Source: Davidsoniella eucalypti (Eukaryota > Ascomycota > Sordariomycetes > Microascales > Ceratocystidaceae). From it: a stretch of 64,000 bases of DNA. The notes beneath the pieces were generated by a model that had not been told where the DNA came from, ran no database searches, and saw only the letters and a list, made by a program, of their open reading frames with translations. Within the stretch, counting starts at the first letter, position 1; the number at the start of each line of letters is the position of its first letter. The translations under genes were made by a program, and so were the position numbers. The DNA is taken from the NCBI GenBank assembly GCA_004009845.1, contig RMBW01000023.1, positions 124,001 to 188,000 on the forward strand, written 5' to 3'. Of this stretch, positions 24,299-37,802 are shown in pieces.

Positions 24299-27200
24299 TG
24301 TGTAGTGTAGATAGAGGGGGGGGGGAGGAGAGAGGAATGAAGAAAGAGAGGGAGTATGTATATATATATGCCAGAAGACTAGACAGAGAATGGGTAACGA
24401 TGATGATGATGATGCTCGCACAGATAACAAGCGAGAGTAGGACGAGACGAAAAGTGAAGGAGAGATGGGCAAGATGTATATATATAAAGAAGTCTGTGAG
24501 AAAGAGGGAAAGTTGGTTTGTAGACTGTATATCGAAGGCGTTGAAGGACAAGTGGATAATTAGGTGGGATCAAAGGAAGCAGGTTAGAGGAAATATACCA
24601 GCTTCTTATATCTTGGATGTCCGTCAGCACGACAGTCAGGCTTTATTTCCAAGTTCGAGGGCTTGTAGTGATGGCAGACGTAGGGCTTGGACCAGAGAGG
24701 GAAAAGTAAGATAGCTAGTCTTCCTTTTTTTTTCTTCTTTGCTTCGTAGAGACGACGATGTTGCTATTTCGGACGAAGCTGTGTAGTTGACTGGGAGTTG
24801 TAGTACTAGCACTACTAGTATTGGTAATAGGACGACCAATATGCTGAACGCTAAACAGACACCCCCGTTGCCCACGCCACGGCTAGAGAAGAGGCAGGAT
24901 ATAGTCTTGTCTTCGTGTAAGACAGATATATGGCACATTGGCACGCCCTCCCTCCTATCCTCTCCATGCAAATCAACAAGGCCTTGTTCGAACTACCACT
25001 ACAGTTTGTGTAAGTCAAGCAAACAAGCAGACTAGCCAGCCAGACAAACAGACAACCAAAGCTGCCACTCTCTGTCAAGCCAAGCTCAGCCTCGATCCCT
25101 TCTACTTTGTCTAAACAACCGCAAGAAACCGCTTCCGGCGCCGGATATTGCCTGCTTTAGTGCAGGCACAAGCAATGGCCAACGGCACGGGGTGGAGCAG
25201 CGGCGGGATAAAGTACAAGACAAGATAGACGGGTTGAATAAACAGGGCAGAGAATATGGGAAACCAATTGTTTGTTCCCTCGTCGTCTGCGATATTCTGC
25301 AGGCAGAGAAAATGTCACCGTGCAGGAAGCCAGAGCCAACCAACGTGAAGATTTGGGAGGGGGGGGGGTAGAAGAAGAAAGATAAAAAAACGAAACAGAA
25401 AAAGAAAAGAAAAAAAGCCCGGTAGGGGTTGTATTGTACCAACTACTGGTTCGGCAGAGACGGTAGGCAGACTCGCTGCTCCGAGTGTGGAGAAACAAGA
25501 AGAAGACGAAAAAGAAGTAGTAGACGACGATCAGGCTCCGTATTCTGGCTGGTCAGCGTGGTTTCAGTGTTGTCTCCTTGTGTTCCTTTCAAAGTCCGGG
25601 TCTCTGGGCTCGTAAGATGAAGGTCGATACTGGGCCTTGGCGTAGATCGTCTGATATCAGCGAATATGGAGGCGTGTAGATAGCTATCGGCTGTTCTATT
25701 CTTAGGGCCGTCCTCTATAGCACTTGTGGGTATTGTATAGGAAACTAAGCACCAAAGACAACGAAGAAGCAGTAACCGGGAAAGAGTCGGAAATAGACCC
25801 TCCAAGTATCAAACGGTAGCACGAGAAAACACAACACCGAGCGGATGTTGCATGCAAAGCGCAGAGACGGGAGAGAGAGAACAAAAACGATGGCTAAGTA
25901 TAGTGTAGAAAGAGGCGGTGGCTTTGGCTTTTGGGTTCCAGGACCGAGGAAAACGGGAGGCAGACGATGCCGGCAGGGCACAACAAGAAACAACGACTTC
26001 GTGATAGTATGGAAGCCGATATGTACAGGTGTTATGCAGGTTAAGCGGAAGGGAGGGTGGGGGAGGAGAGGGAGGGATGTAAATACGGGAGTGGATGGTA
26101 TATCTTTAGATACAAGTTGAAACAACCCAGGATGTACAAGAAGCTTGTTTCCCAGCAGGCATTGCAGATCAAGCCAGGGCTAAATAACGAGAAATAAGAC
26201 TGGGTTTGAAGGAAAATAAAGGGAAGAAAAATAGACGCGGGATGGCGGAGAGTTAGTTAACCTTTCTCGCCAGCTTCTCAGCCCCATATTGTTCTTGTTT
26301 CGCCGAGCCTTGTTTTATTATTTTTTGTTTTTTTTTATATACTCTCAAAGACTCCATCCAAGCTTAACAAAAAAAGACACGGCATCTGGATCCCGGACAA
26401 GCCTAAATACAGCGAACGATAGACTGTTTGCAAAGGCCAGGATAGGGATGGTCGAAGAAGGGGTGTGTTGGTATAGAATATAAGCTTTAATCTACTTGTA
26501 CCCCCTTCTCACTCTGGGGGATACATAGCTTTCATTATGCAAGGTACAAACAGCCAGGTCATGTCAAGTTAGAATAGCCGGAGGCAAGAATCAAGAATCA
26601 AGAGCCGGCCTACTCTGTGAATTCCATCAGGCAAAAGACCGAGATAATGAGAAATACCATGGACAGGCTCTTGGCGTCGTTGTCAGTTGGCCAGCCAAAG
26701 AGGGAAATGAATTTTAAGAATTAGAACGAAAACTATAGAGTCCGTTCGCCAGCTACACACAGAATAACAGAGAACGAAGATATATCAGAACGGATCAGAA
26801 TGGATCACTGGGATCCGCACCAATAAAGAGCTGCAACCCAAATTAGAACACAAAATGGATTATATACAAAGAAACGTACTTGCCAAATGCGACAACTGAC
26901 ACGTCTGTGTCTCTGCCTCGTCGAGATTAGATCTAATAGCACACGAGATCTAAGCATGTCAAGACAAATGCAAATAGCCAAGTCCATGAAAGCTCCCTCT
27001 CTTATGGCTTCATGCTATTGCAATATGCAAGTTGGGAGGACTCCTCTGCCGGCATATTATCCCAACCATGATGCACACAAGACCCAGCAAAGTATTCTTA
27101 ACCCTCGTTTTTCATGCCGGGGGGCAGAAGCGAAACAAAAGACACCAACAGAATTGAGAAGGCGGCTTGTCACCGCTGCCAAGAAAGAAACAAATTTGGG

Positions 27201-30200
27201 CCATGACTTTTTCTTTTTTTTTCCATCCTTGATTTCAACAGTCGAAGCCACAGCAAATCAACGTACTTGTGTATGAGCTGTACCGACCATAACGTCAGCT
27301 GGTCCGTGGCCGTATCTTCGTCTTTTTTGGACCACCGACACTTGTAGGTTGCGTTCAGAGCATGGACATTGGAAGACAGTGGCTAAAAAAAGGCCATTAG
27401 CGATGCCCACGGGGCCTGAAGAGGAGGGAAGTATGTGTATGTAACAACTAGAAGGACAAAGGGACAACTAGAAGCATGGCCAAGGAGGACAGAGAGAACA
27501 ACTACTTGTTCTTCTCTTCTTTTACGGGTTTGGCGTTTCTCGGCTGCTATTTTCTTGCTACTCTTCCGAATTACCCAGCCAAGCTTATTCGTTTAACCTG
27601 CTACTGCGACTATTGCCGGAATCTTTCTGTTTTGGGGAACCCTCTTTCTTTCTGTGTTTTGTTTTCTATTTTTCGAAAAACCCTGTGAATTACCATCCAT
27701 CGGTTCGTATATCTCCAGTCCCGCCCCGCGTCGACGGGACGATGAACGGCCCAGATGGCCCAGATTGGTCTTATGTCAGTGGTGACGCTCAAAAGTTCTT
27801 TGTGGAGCAGCAATTTCAATACACACAAACTATGAGAAGACGGCCCTGACTCGTATATCAGCACGGAGATATCATGTGTCTACATAGGTCATGCATTCTA
27901 TTGGATTAGACGCGGCGATATTACCTGGGAAAACGAAAGAGAGACAACTACAACCTATTCTAGCTCTGACAGGGGAGCGTCTATATTGACTAGACGAACC
28001 AAGTGGTGGTATGGCTGCTACCTTATAAACCAAAAGTGAGACGAAGTCGGAACTAGCCTTAGGGTTAAATGCGGATTTGGCCAAAGCCAGCTCTAGTGAC
28101 AAACAAGATAATAGACAGAGTGAGCAGATAATCGCATCGATCTCACCCATGGACGGGCTCCGGTGGCTCGGTAGGCCTCTCGTTCTCGTCGTGTTCGAAG
28201 AGATATATAAGAGAAGATATGAACCAGAGTAACGAAAGTATATGAGAAAATTAAGGAATATATATATATATATACCCAGGCATATGAGAAAAAAAAAAGA
28301 AAAAAAAAGCCATGGCAAGTTAATCCGCAGGTCAAAGCCTGACGTGATTTTCTCGGGTTCGTGCATTTAATGTAGGCTTTGGCATTGTTCACTCAATAAA
28401 TATAGACCAAGCCATACATAACGCTGTAAAGATGAGTACAGGCACATACAAGATGACCCAAGTAACAAGTAACTATCTAATTCCCTTGAAGTCTATAGTA
28501 GCCAGTCTGTCTGCTCTTAGAACTTGAGAAGCTCTTCCCCCTGATAGAGAAGAAGACACTTCAACACTGTTCACTTGTTCACTTGTAGTTTGGGAGGTTG
28601 CCACCTTAGTGCTGTTTGGCAAGGTAGCTTTGCCTTTTTTTCCTTTTTCTTTTTCTTTTTTTCTTTTTCTTTTTTCTTTTTGTGAAACAAGCGACTTGGA
28701 ACTGAACAGGTTGTAGAGAAAAAAACAAAGATTATCTATTCACTAAATAGGCGTTTTTTACGTACCGGCCTTTACAAAAGTCCGGAATTCCTACAACCAG
28801 GTTTGAAACCTATCTTTATATATATAATTCGGCTTTTGGTGTTGATATTTCTTAAATGATATTTTCTTCTTTTACTGCGCCCATTAAGCCTAAGTATTTT
28901 TTTTTTCAGGTGATATAAAAGCGTTTAACGAAAAAGAAGCGCCGCCTTCTACTAATAAAAGACTTTTTTTTTTCTTTTTTTTTTTTCTTCTTCTCTTAGC
29001 TCAGCCCGAAAAAGCAACACAGCCTCTTTTTGTTTTCTTAAAAAAGTATATTCTTTTTTTTTCAATCTAATAACGGTTAGCTCGAAGACAGCTTGTCGAT
29101 CTTCTAGAAACAATTTCAATGACATCGGCCAAGTTTGTATGTGTCACCGTTGGTTCTCTAAAGACAAGAAATTAATACGGTCTTACTAGGTTGCTTTCTC
29201 TCAAGAAATATACTTTACCGCAGTCTTCTGCCAAGTATGTATGAGAGCTCATGCCGGTAGTGTAGCATCACGGGTCAAGGTGCTCGGTTGCAGTATCATA
29301 TAACTAGTATACGATATGCAGATGTAACACCAAGTCAGCCAATGATAGTCACGGACGTGGCTGGCTGCAATGTGTCTGGCCATACCATATTCACTCGTCA
29401 TGATCGCGGGCTTCAAGAGAGCGAAGGATATGGCTTTGGCAGGGCGTTGATTGGCTCTTGGTCGGGGCTTGCCGTTGACCTCCGAAAGCCTGATCGTATT
29501 GGTTTGTCTACAACGCCAACCACGCATCTTCGTCAAACAGAATAGCTTTGAATTCTAAAGACTGAGTGCATTGGCCGGAAGCTTATACAAGCCCACAAAA
29601 AGAACGCACTGCAACAAGTTCCACAAGACAATTACGCCATATCCTTATCCTGAATAATAAGCAAGGCCGACTCCTCTAATCCTTTATTCTATTACCCCAT
29701 CGATCGTGACAGAAAATGACACGGCCTTCTCCGTCCTTTTTTGCACGTTGCGGTCCGACAAAAAAGACCAAGTATGTTGACATGTCGCGATATGATCATA
29801 TTACTGAGTGTTATACAGTCCGAGCCTAAAAAAAATATACAACTGTATATTCAATAAAAGGAAAAAGAAAAAAAAAGGTACAAATACATGGCCTATGGGC
29901 TATACTTAGTATCAATGTCAAGGCTACCCATGAACTTGACCACCGTTTGCTTCATGTTTCTTATTGTTTTCTTTTTTTCCTACTACCATTCCACATCTTA
30001 CCACGGTTCGCTATTGCCTATCGTTACATCGACAGGTCTGTATGAATACGTGATAAACGGGAGGGCAGACGACCTAGTCTGCCACGCATAAGACCTCGAC
30101 CTTCTGTGAAAAAAAGAAAGAAGAATAAAAGCATATAATACATTAAATCATACGCATCTGTTGATCTGTTTATTGGGCGATCAATGCAGTTAGGGGTGCT

Positions 30201-33039
30201 CAAACGTCGCGCTCTTACTCGCCAAATTCTTGTCGCTTTATATATTGCCCCATCTTGCCGAGGCCAGAAACGTAGTTGGAAATAAATCCACCAGGTAGAG
30301 TCAATATCGATACATTGACACAGTATCATTCTCCGTGTTTCTACCCTAGAAATACAACAATATATGTACAGCTATCTCTATGTCTCCATGTCTCGCTTGT
30401 TACGTTACCAGTCCCATCAGCCCAATGGGACCCTGTTGCTGATTTCGGTAGCAATTATCCCATATCAGGATCAACTTACACTATCCTATCTACCACCATC
30501 TGCTACCACGAAGTTACTATGCAAGAATTTGACTTTGCAGTTGTTCCTTGACACGTGCTGCGCCGCATTCATGCGGCAGTTTGGATAGCCAAGCCCAGGA
30601 ATGGCAGTCGATGTCGTCTATTCGCTTTACATCACATGACAATGTGCGGAACCTAAAGAACTTTTCAGAAGTTGAGGTTGCAGTTTGTCGTTGCGCGACA
30701 GTAGTTGTAGTAGTTACGCACTTTACATAGTCGCACACACACAACAACGATAATAAGCAAACCATGAAACGTGGCATCCATCTCCTAGCTTATAGGTATA
30801 ATCGTCCGGCCAATTGGCTTTCTTGGCTGTACTAGTGGCTAGCCGCGCCCACGCTTTTCTGATTTTAGTATGCGTCACTTATTAGTAGTACCTTCCTGCT
30901 TTCCATCAAACCCGCATTTATCGTGTGCACTTGTGATCACAATCTAAAACCCACAGCCTTGCTTTGTTTTGATCAGCTGGCCCGGCTTGGTTGGCCAAAG
31001 TCCAAACAAACAAACATACACACAATTACAGACTCGTCAGCTTCGGGTCGCCGAGGCTAAAAATCATAAAATCGATGAGAAATCCACGGGCCTGGGCTAG
31101 AACATTGAGTCTGATCTCCGATCTTTTCTTCTCAACCAAAACCCCCCGAACCATGACCGCATTTTCATTCAGGGTTAAATGCCTTGTCCACTACCGGTAG
31201 CTCCGTCCAAGAATAGCATATTCTTCTGTCAGGGGATGCTTACTAGACCTGAGTGCTTGGAAATCTCACTCATTATACCGAATCTGACTAGTTAGTGGGA
31301 GATATATTCTCCTTCTGCGCACCATCAAATTTTCCGGTGTCAAAGAGCCGGCCCATGCCACGCTTGCAATGCTGTGCTCTTTTTTTTTTTAACAAACAAA
31401 TATACACGTTCATGTCTCCGCTTCTTCTACCGAGCAAGTGACTGCTAACAAACATTACATGGTGAGAAATCACATTATTGACAAGCGCGGGCTTTTTTTT
31501 TTTTGGCCGAGTCTAGCCCATTCTTCCTTCTAACAAGATGGCTTTTGATGGCAGTTCCTTTTTATTTTCTTTATCGTTCTGAATGAGGCGACACGGGCTA
31601 TGCTGTGAGCAATGCGTTCGTGTTTTCCTCCTTCCGACCCTTGTCCCTGGATTTGTACATGTATCTGATTTTCACTCACACTTTGTTCTGCCGTCCAATC
31701 TTTCTCTCTCGTCCTATCATCACCTCGAACGAAGGGTTCTTTGAAACCAGCTATACCACCATCTGCGGCTTATGTAGCATTGCCAACACGAATTCAGATC
31801 CCCGTGTTTTTCTCTCTCCCTCTCGTTTTCCATGTTTCCATCGTACATGCCCAAGTTTCGATCTTCCGCTACGATCTATTGGCTAATGCGGCTCACGATA
31901 TGCAGACCAACCTTCCTGGAACGGGATAGTTTATACCACGTTTCTTCTCTCTTGTCTTCCATGTAAATCAAATAACACTACTCCTGCATGCCGCAAGGCA
32001 GATATGAGTGTCTTCCTCAGTAGCAAGACCAGATGCCACTTATCCCACCTATTCCACATGCACAGTATGGCACTCGGACTCATTTGTGGTCTGTGTTGAG
32101 GGAACAAGAACATTCATTCTTGTAGAGTTTATTAGCATACGGATTCATACTGCCTATCGGAATATCTGCCTAGAGACTCATGACTGGTCTCATCAGACGA
32201 CGATATATAGCTTAGTATCTCCACCTCTCTATATATTCTCTTAAAGGGTTGCTATCTACATGGAGATCTACTAAAATCCTCTATAATGTCCTATCTCTTC
32301 AAGATTTCCCACATGCTGACTGGATCCTATCTACTACGTGCTGAATGATGTAATTTTACAATGTTTCGATGCTACTCGACCAAATTCAACGTTTATTGCC
32401 TTAGTAGTCAATAAATAGTAGGTATGATTTCAGAGTTTTCACGCTTGAGAAAATCCACTGATTGTGCTATTTGACTTGTTTTCTTAGAAAGTCAATGAAT
32501 ACTCATATATTACTTACATACTTTTGGATTCATCTTTATACTTTGTTTCATGTCAGTTCGATAGGGTTAGAGTGGTACAGATAGGGTTAACTTATTGTTG
32601 GATAGTATAGATTCTGATATAGGATATGGATATTTGTTGTCAAATATTCTTCATTGGCTGTTGGTAATGATATTGGGTTAACTGAGTACCCTAATAAAAT
32701 ATACATTTTATCATGTTATCATATTCATACAGATATGTGATATCTTAATCGTTGGGTCTACTGAAACCCTTCCAATGCGACGAAATGTCATAAACATGCA
32801 TCGAAGGATCATTAAACCTTTTGTCCCCCATATAAGCACGTGACATGCTGTATCGCACCAACTTTCGTATCGCAACCTCGAACGCGCCTGGCAATGACGA
32901 ACAATGCGATTTTATCAAAAGATTATCCATCACCATCCGAACAACGGGCATCAATTGCACCTCTCAACCGTTGATTTTTTGATTTTAGTGCCCATTAAGT
33001 TTCATAGTCTATCCATTTATCTCTATAGACAGCTCGAAC
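24299..33039. other. 8.7-kb gene desert with strand-skewed composition
   Basis: No frame here shows convincing protein-like sequence, and I found no tRNA, rRNA or transposon. Between about 24300 and 26500 the plus strand is purine-rich, so the minus strand is pyrimidine-rich. From about 28600 to 29050 and around 31380-31510 the plus strand has long T/CT tracts instead. An AT dinucleotide run sits at about 28258-28275. Possible contents are long leaders, promoters or a long noncoding RNA; sequence alone cannot decide. Confidence 0.5.
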
Positions 33040-34787
33040 ATGGCAACAAAACGATCCTTCGATACAGACGATATGCCCGAAAGCGCAAAAAGTGCATCTA
33101 AAAGAGCCAAGAAGAACCTTACTGCTAATCAAAAACCACGACAACACCAAAATGCCTTCATCGACGCCACGTTTGGACAAAAATACTTTTTCGCCGGCCA
33201 AGGCACACCAACTAGTGTTCCCAAAGATGATGATTTAGACTTTGAGGATGATTCAGAGGCCATGGCCTATCTTAATTCCGTCAGGTAAGCCCAACCAAAG
33301 CCGAATTCGTATGATCCCCCTTTCTTTGTCGAAGCTATTCCCGCTAAACTGAAGATAAAAAAAATTAAAGAAGGCAACTGGATATAGCGGGATCTCGGGA
33401 AATATGACGAATTTCTTTTTTTCCGAATTTTTTTTTCCTTTTTCAGAACATGTGAAAAACTGATATGGTGAGTACGAAACACAGACACCAAGCCAATGGC
33501 ATTCCGCATTTATTGGTAGCACCCAAGGTCAAATTAGGGCCCGAGCTACCAGCTGAATACGCAAACGGCGAGCAATACTACAACGAAGACGACGAGTACT
33601 ACGATGAAGACGAGGAGTACTACGGTGAGGATGAAGAGGCATACGAAGAAGGCTTTTACGAGGATGGCGCATATACTGCCGCGCCCGATATCGTACCACC
33701 AGAAGATCCCAACGCAGAGATCTATCCTCAGCAAGTCCTTGCCGATGTTTACTATACTAGTTTACTAGATCGGTTTCGTGCCTTGCGTAGCACTCTCCAC
33801 CGTAAACCACCCCGCGATCTTGTCGACGGCCTACCCAAGACCCACGGTTTCTTCGTTGGTTCCTTCGGTTCACGCAGTTCAACTTTCATTATCTGGAACA
33901 AACGTATCTTAGACTCCGACCCGTTGCCTGTACAGATCGCCTCTATGGATAAAGAGGGCGTCTTGCGTGTTCTGCGTGTGATACTCGGCGGTAAGTTTCT
34001 GCGCATAGGTCACGAGATCCGCGAACGTACTAGTCGTTGGCTCTGGGCATTACTAGCGCGGCTTCCGGAGAAGGGCGAGATGCACCATACGGAGATAGCT
34101 TGGATCCGTGATATCGGTCGTCGTGCGGTTTTGATGGCGAGAAGTTTGGGTGAGATGGCCGCACTGCGAGATGAACTTGCAAATGGCAGAGGAGACTTGG
34201 GTCTTCATGAAGTAGTTGACAAGTCGGATACGTATTCTAATCTTATCGCTGAAATGGAAGTCGATAATAGCGACAAGGTCTTGATCCACGATATACCCAC
34301 GTCGACTGCAATGGAGACCACCGAGGAATCTCCAACTCAGCCTAGTGGTAGCGTGGTCGATGAGCCTTGTGCCGATAAATCTCCATCTCGGCCGCTATCA
34401 CCACCATCCAACCATATGGTCGAAGTAGGGAATGAAGACCAAGCAATGGAAATTTCTGATGAAGAAGGCGAGATCCAGGAAGAAGAGACCCAAGAAGAGA
34501 CTAATAACCAAGAAACCTTGGAGCAGGTCAAGGCTCGTCTTCTTGCTCGTGTCTCACACATCGACTCTGAATATGTCAAGGAGCCCGAAATTGAACTCTG
34601 CCAATCAATGGCCGAAGAGACTCATGATGAAGGTGAAGTACAAGAAGATGAAGCAGCCGTTGAAGCAAGAGAAAAAGACGTCCGCCTTAATATGCGACAT
34701 ACCTTGAATATGATCTTGACAGTCGCAGGCGAGATTTATGGTCAACGAGATCTACTTGAATTTCGTGATCCATTCCCGAGTATTTAA
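33040..34787 (+). CDS. Gemin2/SIP1-family snRNP assembly protein
   Basis: Gemin2 (yeast Brr1) works with SMN in loading Sm proteins on snRNAs. Exons are 33040-33284 and 33485-34787 (515 residues). The 200-bp intron must end at CAG 33482-33484; the earlier TTTTTCAG at about 33445 leads to a quick stop. Splicing yields SVRHQANGIPHLLVAPK, close to the family's conserved segment. An acidic Tyr/Glu/Asp-rich insert follows (residues about 103-133), then YYTSLLDRFRALRSTLH, SFGSRSSTFIIWNKRIL and ERTSRWLWALLARLPEKGEM. WIRDIGRRAVLMAR matches the C-terminal helices of the SIP1 domain. The last 200 residues are acidic and disordered. It is much longer than metazoan Gemin2 (about 280), as usual in moulds. 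Confidence 0.75.
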
Positions 34788-35249
34788 ATAGTAACTATAC
34801 ATCCACATAATTTGTTTATAAAATCGACATACTATAATTCTAATATAACTCAGACTTCTAAGAATACCTAAACCCATTCAACTTTGAAAAAGGACATCAG
34901 ATTGTACATAGCATATTGGTAGTTTATATTGCTTTCTACCTACTTGTGCTAATGTGTATAAGATAAATGCATATATTTCCTAGACATGAGATCCAAAGTA
35001 TAGGCCCCAGGCCATCCTAAGAAGATCAAGCCCCACAAAAGAAAGAAAAGAAAAAATGGTATAGATAAATAACAGGAAAAATAAACCAGATTGAAACAAA
35101 GAAAAATAACAGACCTATAATCACTGATCGGTCGTGGTCACTATCTACCATTGAAAACAGATAGTTTGTTCACTTGATTAGTGTTTTAACGACGTTCCAG
35201 AGGCATTCTGATTGCGCTAACTCTGTGAAATATCGATGCTTATATCAAA
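34788..35249. other. Convergent 3' intergenic region
   Basis: AT-rich spacer between two convergent genes, with A-rich stretches near 35040-35110. No gene seen. Confidence 0.55.
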
Positions 35250-35957
35250 CTACACCAAGAAAGGAGCCTCTTCAAAGTCATTGGTAACAGTCGGCTTCTG
35301 GCGGGCTTTGCGAGGAACAGCCATCACACGATCAGGGTAAATTATGTTGACCTCGGGACCACGAGAGTGTTGCTCAGGGTCCTCGTCTCCGAAAGTAAAG
35401 CCAGGGCAATCTTCAAAGTCATCTTCGACAGTAAAGCCACGCTTTTTGTTTTCGTGGGGCTGCCGAGCGGCCTCATCGTCTGATTCATCGTCATCAACAG
35501 TCTCCTGCGATGAGGACAGCCCGGGAATATCGGTAGACTGCGCATAGTCGTTCGCAATGCTGATAGGTTGCGTTGAAAGCCCTCCAATCTTGTTGATCCC
35601 GCAATACGGCGCAAGGACAGCAGCGGAAGTACCGGATGTGTTGCTGTAGACCTTTTGACTTTGGACGCTCGAAGCTGGCTTGGTGGGAAAGTCATCGTTT
35701 TTAGCCCACATATGTGGGCCGCGATAGGTGCCGGTCTTGTAGCCTTCAGGCACAGACTTGCGAACACGCATGCCGACACTCAGAAGAGAGGACTGGATAG
35801 AGTCAGGCAGAGCAGGCTCGTTGCTGAAACCGAGATGGCGGTTGTTCGATGCAGTTGACTGGATACGGCCGGTAGTCCCGAAGAAAGAGGTAATTTGTCT
35901 CTGAGACGGGTCGGCAGCGGCGCCGTTGAACTGGCGTTTCGCTCTGGACTGAGACAT
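35250..35957 (-). CDS. Spd1/Dif1-like ribonucleotide reductase inhibitor with PIP box
   Basis: This single-exon 235-residue protein resembles the fungal RNR-inhibitor family (S. pombe Spd1, yeast Dif1/Sml1 relatives). That family restrains ribonucleotide reductase or relocalises its subunit. The N-terminus carries a PCNA-interacting motif, Q19-R-Q-I-T-S-F-F26 (QxxIxxFF). The family core is SSLLSVGMRVRKSVPEGYKTG (about residues 57-77). The rest is low-complexity, with an acidic Asp/Glu stretch (about 153-160) and a conserved-looking DDFEDCPGFTF. In Spd1 the PCNA link drives CRL4-Cdt2 destruction in S phase; a similar route here is inference. The next coding gene, RPS27, lies 1.8 kb away. Confidence 0.72.
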   Translation of the reverse strand: MSQSRAKRQFNGAAADPSQRQITSFFGTTGRIQSTASNNRHLGFSNEPALPDSIQSSLLSVGMRVRKSVPEGYKTGTYRGPHMWAKNDDFPTKPASSVQSQKVYSNTSGTSAAVLAPYCGINKIGGLSTQPISIANDYAQSTDIPGLSSSQETVDDDESDDEAARQPHENKKRGFTVEDDFEDCPGFTFGDEDPEQHSRGPEVNIIYPDRVMAVPRKARQKPTVTNDFEEAPFLV

Positions 35958-37802
35958 ACTGATTAAGAATGGAAGAGGATCAACGGAATGTCTTGGATTT
36001 GAGTTTGAGATGTGTTGCGGTGGTGTTCTTTTTGGCGTATCGCAAACAAAAGCAAAAAAAAGGACTAGACAGATCTTTGTTGCTATTATCTGTACGAAAA
36101 TAGTTCAAGTATGAGTTAGCAAAATAGATTCTAGGTGGCGTAGAATCGTAAGAGTGTTGCTTTGATAATGAGATGTTCTATATGCAAGATGATGTAACGT
36201 CGATATGCAGCCGGGCGATGAAAGAATGAGATCGAAGACTAGTGATTGGCAGAGCACAAAGAATCGCAATAAAAGGGTAGAAGGAGAGGTTTAGGGTCTG
36301 CCTTCGAGCAAGGGGGGGGACCTAAGTAAAGTTGTAACAGATTTGCACCCCAAAAAAGCCTGATTTATTGCAAGCTAAACAAGTGGCCAAGCAATGAAGC
36401 GAGCGCACAAAGACAGGGATCTTGAGCGATTTGGGAGGGGCCCGTGACGACGATGGTGGTTGGGTTGATTTCTGTCTTGTTTGGCTAGCACTGATCATGT
36501 ATTGTTATCATGGGGTAATGGAGGGGCTTAGATTGATAGCTCACTTGCATAGCTATAGCGGGGTAGAAATGCCAGGCCTTGGATATATGTACGCTTTTGA
36601 TAGAGCAATATATAGCGTCTGGTGAAACTGTTGATTATCCCGTTGAAAGTTGATGATTATTTTGTTGTGGCGATATGTATCGCCAACTAATGTGACTTCT
36701 ATATAAGGAGTTCGAAAAAATCTAAGACGCGCTCGTGTGGCTAAACGCGTAGCTACTCTTTCCGGAAACTAGTGGGTAGCAGAGCTTGTAGGATTCTTTG
36801 TAGCCAATAATATGAATGATTACTAGAGAAGGGGATGTTGCTTTTTATGTAGAAAAAGACCGTGAAAGAACATTATATGATATCACTGTATGACATAGGG
36901 TGTTGTTACGCTCAAACATAAATCGACATCCTGAATGGGCTCAGCTATCTGGAAACGCAATCATAAATTGGACGAGCGTTATCAACTCATAACATCGGGT
37001 TTCGAGAGGGGAAATATTTGGGGACTAGATAGAGATAGCGTGTCGCGAAAACGCATTCTTCTAATTTAGCGTGTGAGGGTTATACATCTGTATATATAGT
37101 TTTACAACAAGGTCGGACCGTCACTATATTGTACATGTAATTATAAAATGACATGGTTAGAAGAATGTCTAAAGGCTTACACATACAAATTTACTTGTCC
37201 TACTAACATATTAGGGCATATACATGCGCCGTCATTATTACATATGTACTTAGAGGTTCACATGTCTTATAGAGAAACAGGTAGATAATCAAATCACAAA
37301 ATTCAAACATGTTACATCTATTCACGCCAGGTCCCGGAAATGAAGTTATTCATATGTTCCATTGGCAGCATTTGTTTGATGCCTGCTTGTAATTTTTCCA
37401 TGCCCCGTTGCTAAACCGTTCTAGTCTTTATGATGTCCCTAAGCACTCGACAAATTGCCATTTTTCAAATTGAGAGAAAGAGAGCTCTTGTCTGTTACCA
37501 CATAATCCATAGCTTTTTGTATCCTCAAAATGAGGCCCGTGAACGCCCAGTTATAAAAAGAAAATTGAGGCCATGGAAAAAGGGAATATGAGTGAGAAGT
37601 TGTTGCTTCAAAATAAAGAGATATACATCAACAGCCCAAGCATACCTGCCTGTAGGCCGAGAGTCGGAAATATGAAATCCCGAGAACAAAAAAAAGAGAT
37701 AGATGTAGACGATATTTGATGAAGTGAAAAAGAGAAAACATGAGCCCAAGCCGATCATTCCATTTTTTTGGTGGTTCTATTGAAACTAGACAGCTGAGAC
37801 GT
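35958..37802. other. 1.8-kb intergenic region, no gene seen
   Basis: It holds the promoter of the RNR inhibitor and the 3' side of RPS27. A short frame at 36422-36625 has no protein-like features. I recognise no RNA gene. Confidence 0.5.

Noticed and set aside
25086..26125. Several 110-126 codon minus-strand frames
   Set aside because: Generated by pyrimidine-rich sequence; composition is Phe/Leu/Ser/Pro noise.
32555..32600. AGGGTTA-like repeats as an interstitial telomere
   Set aside because: Only two separated copies; not an array.
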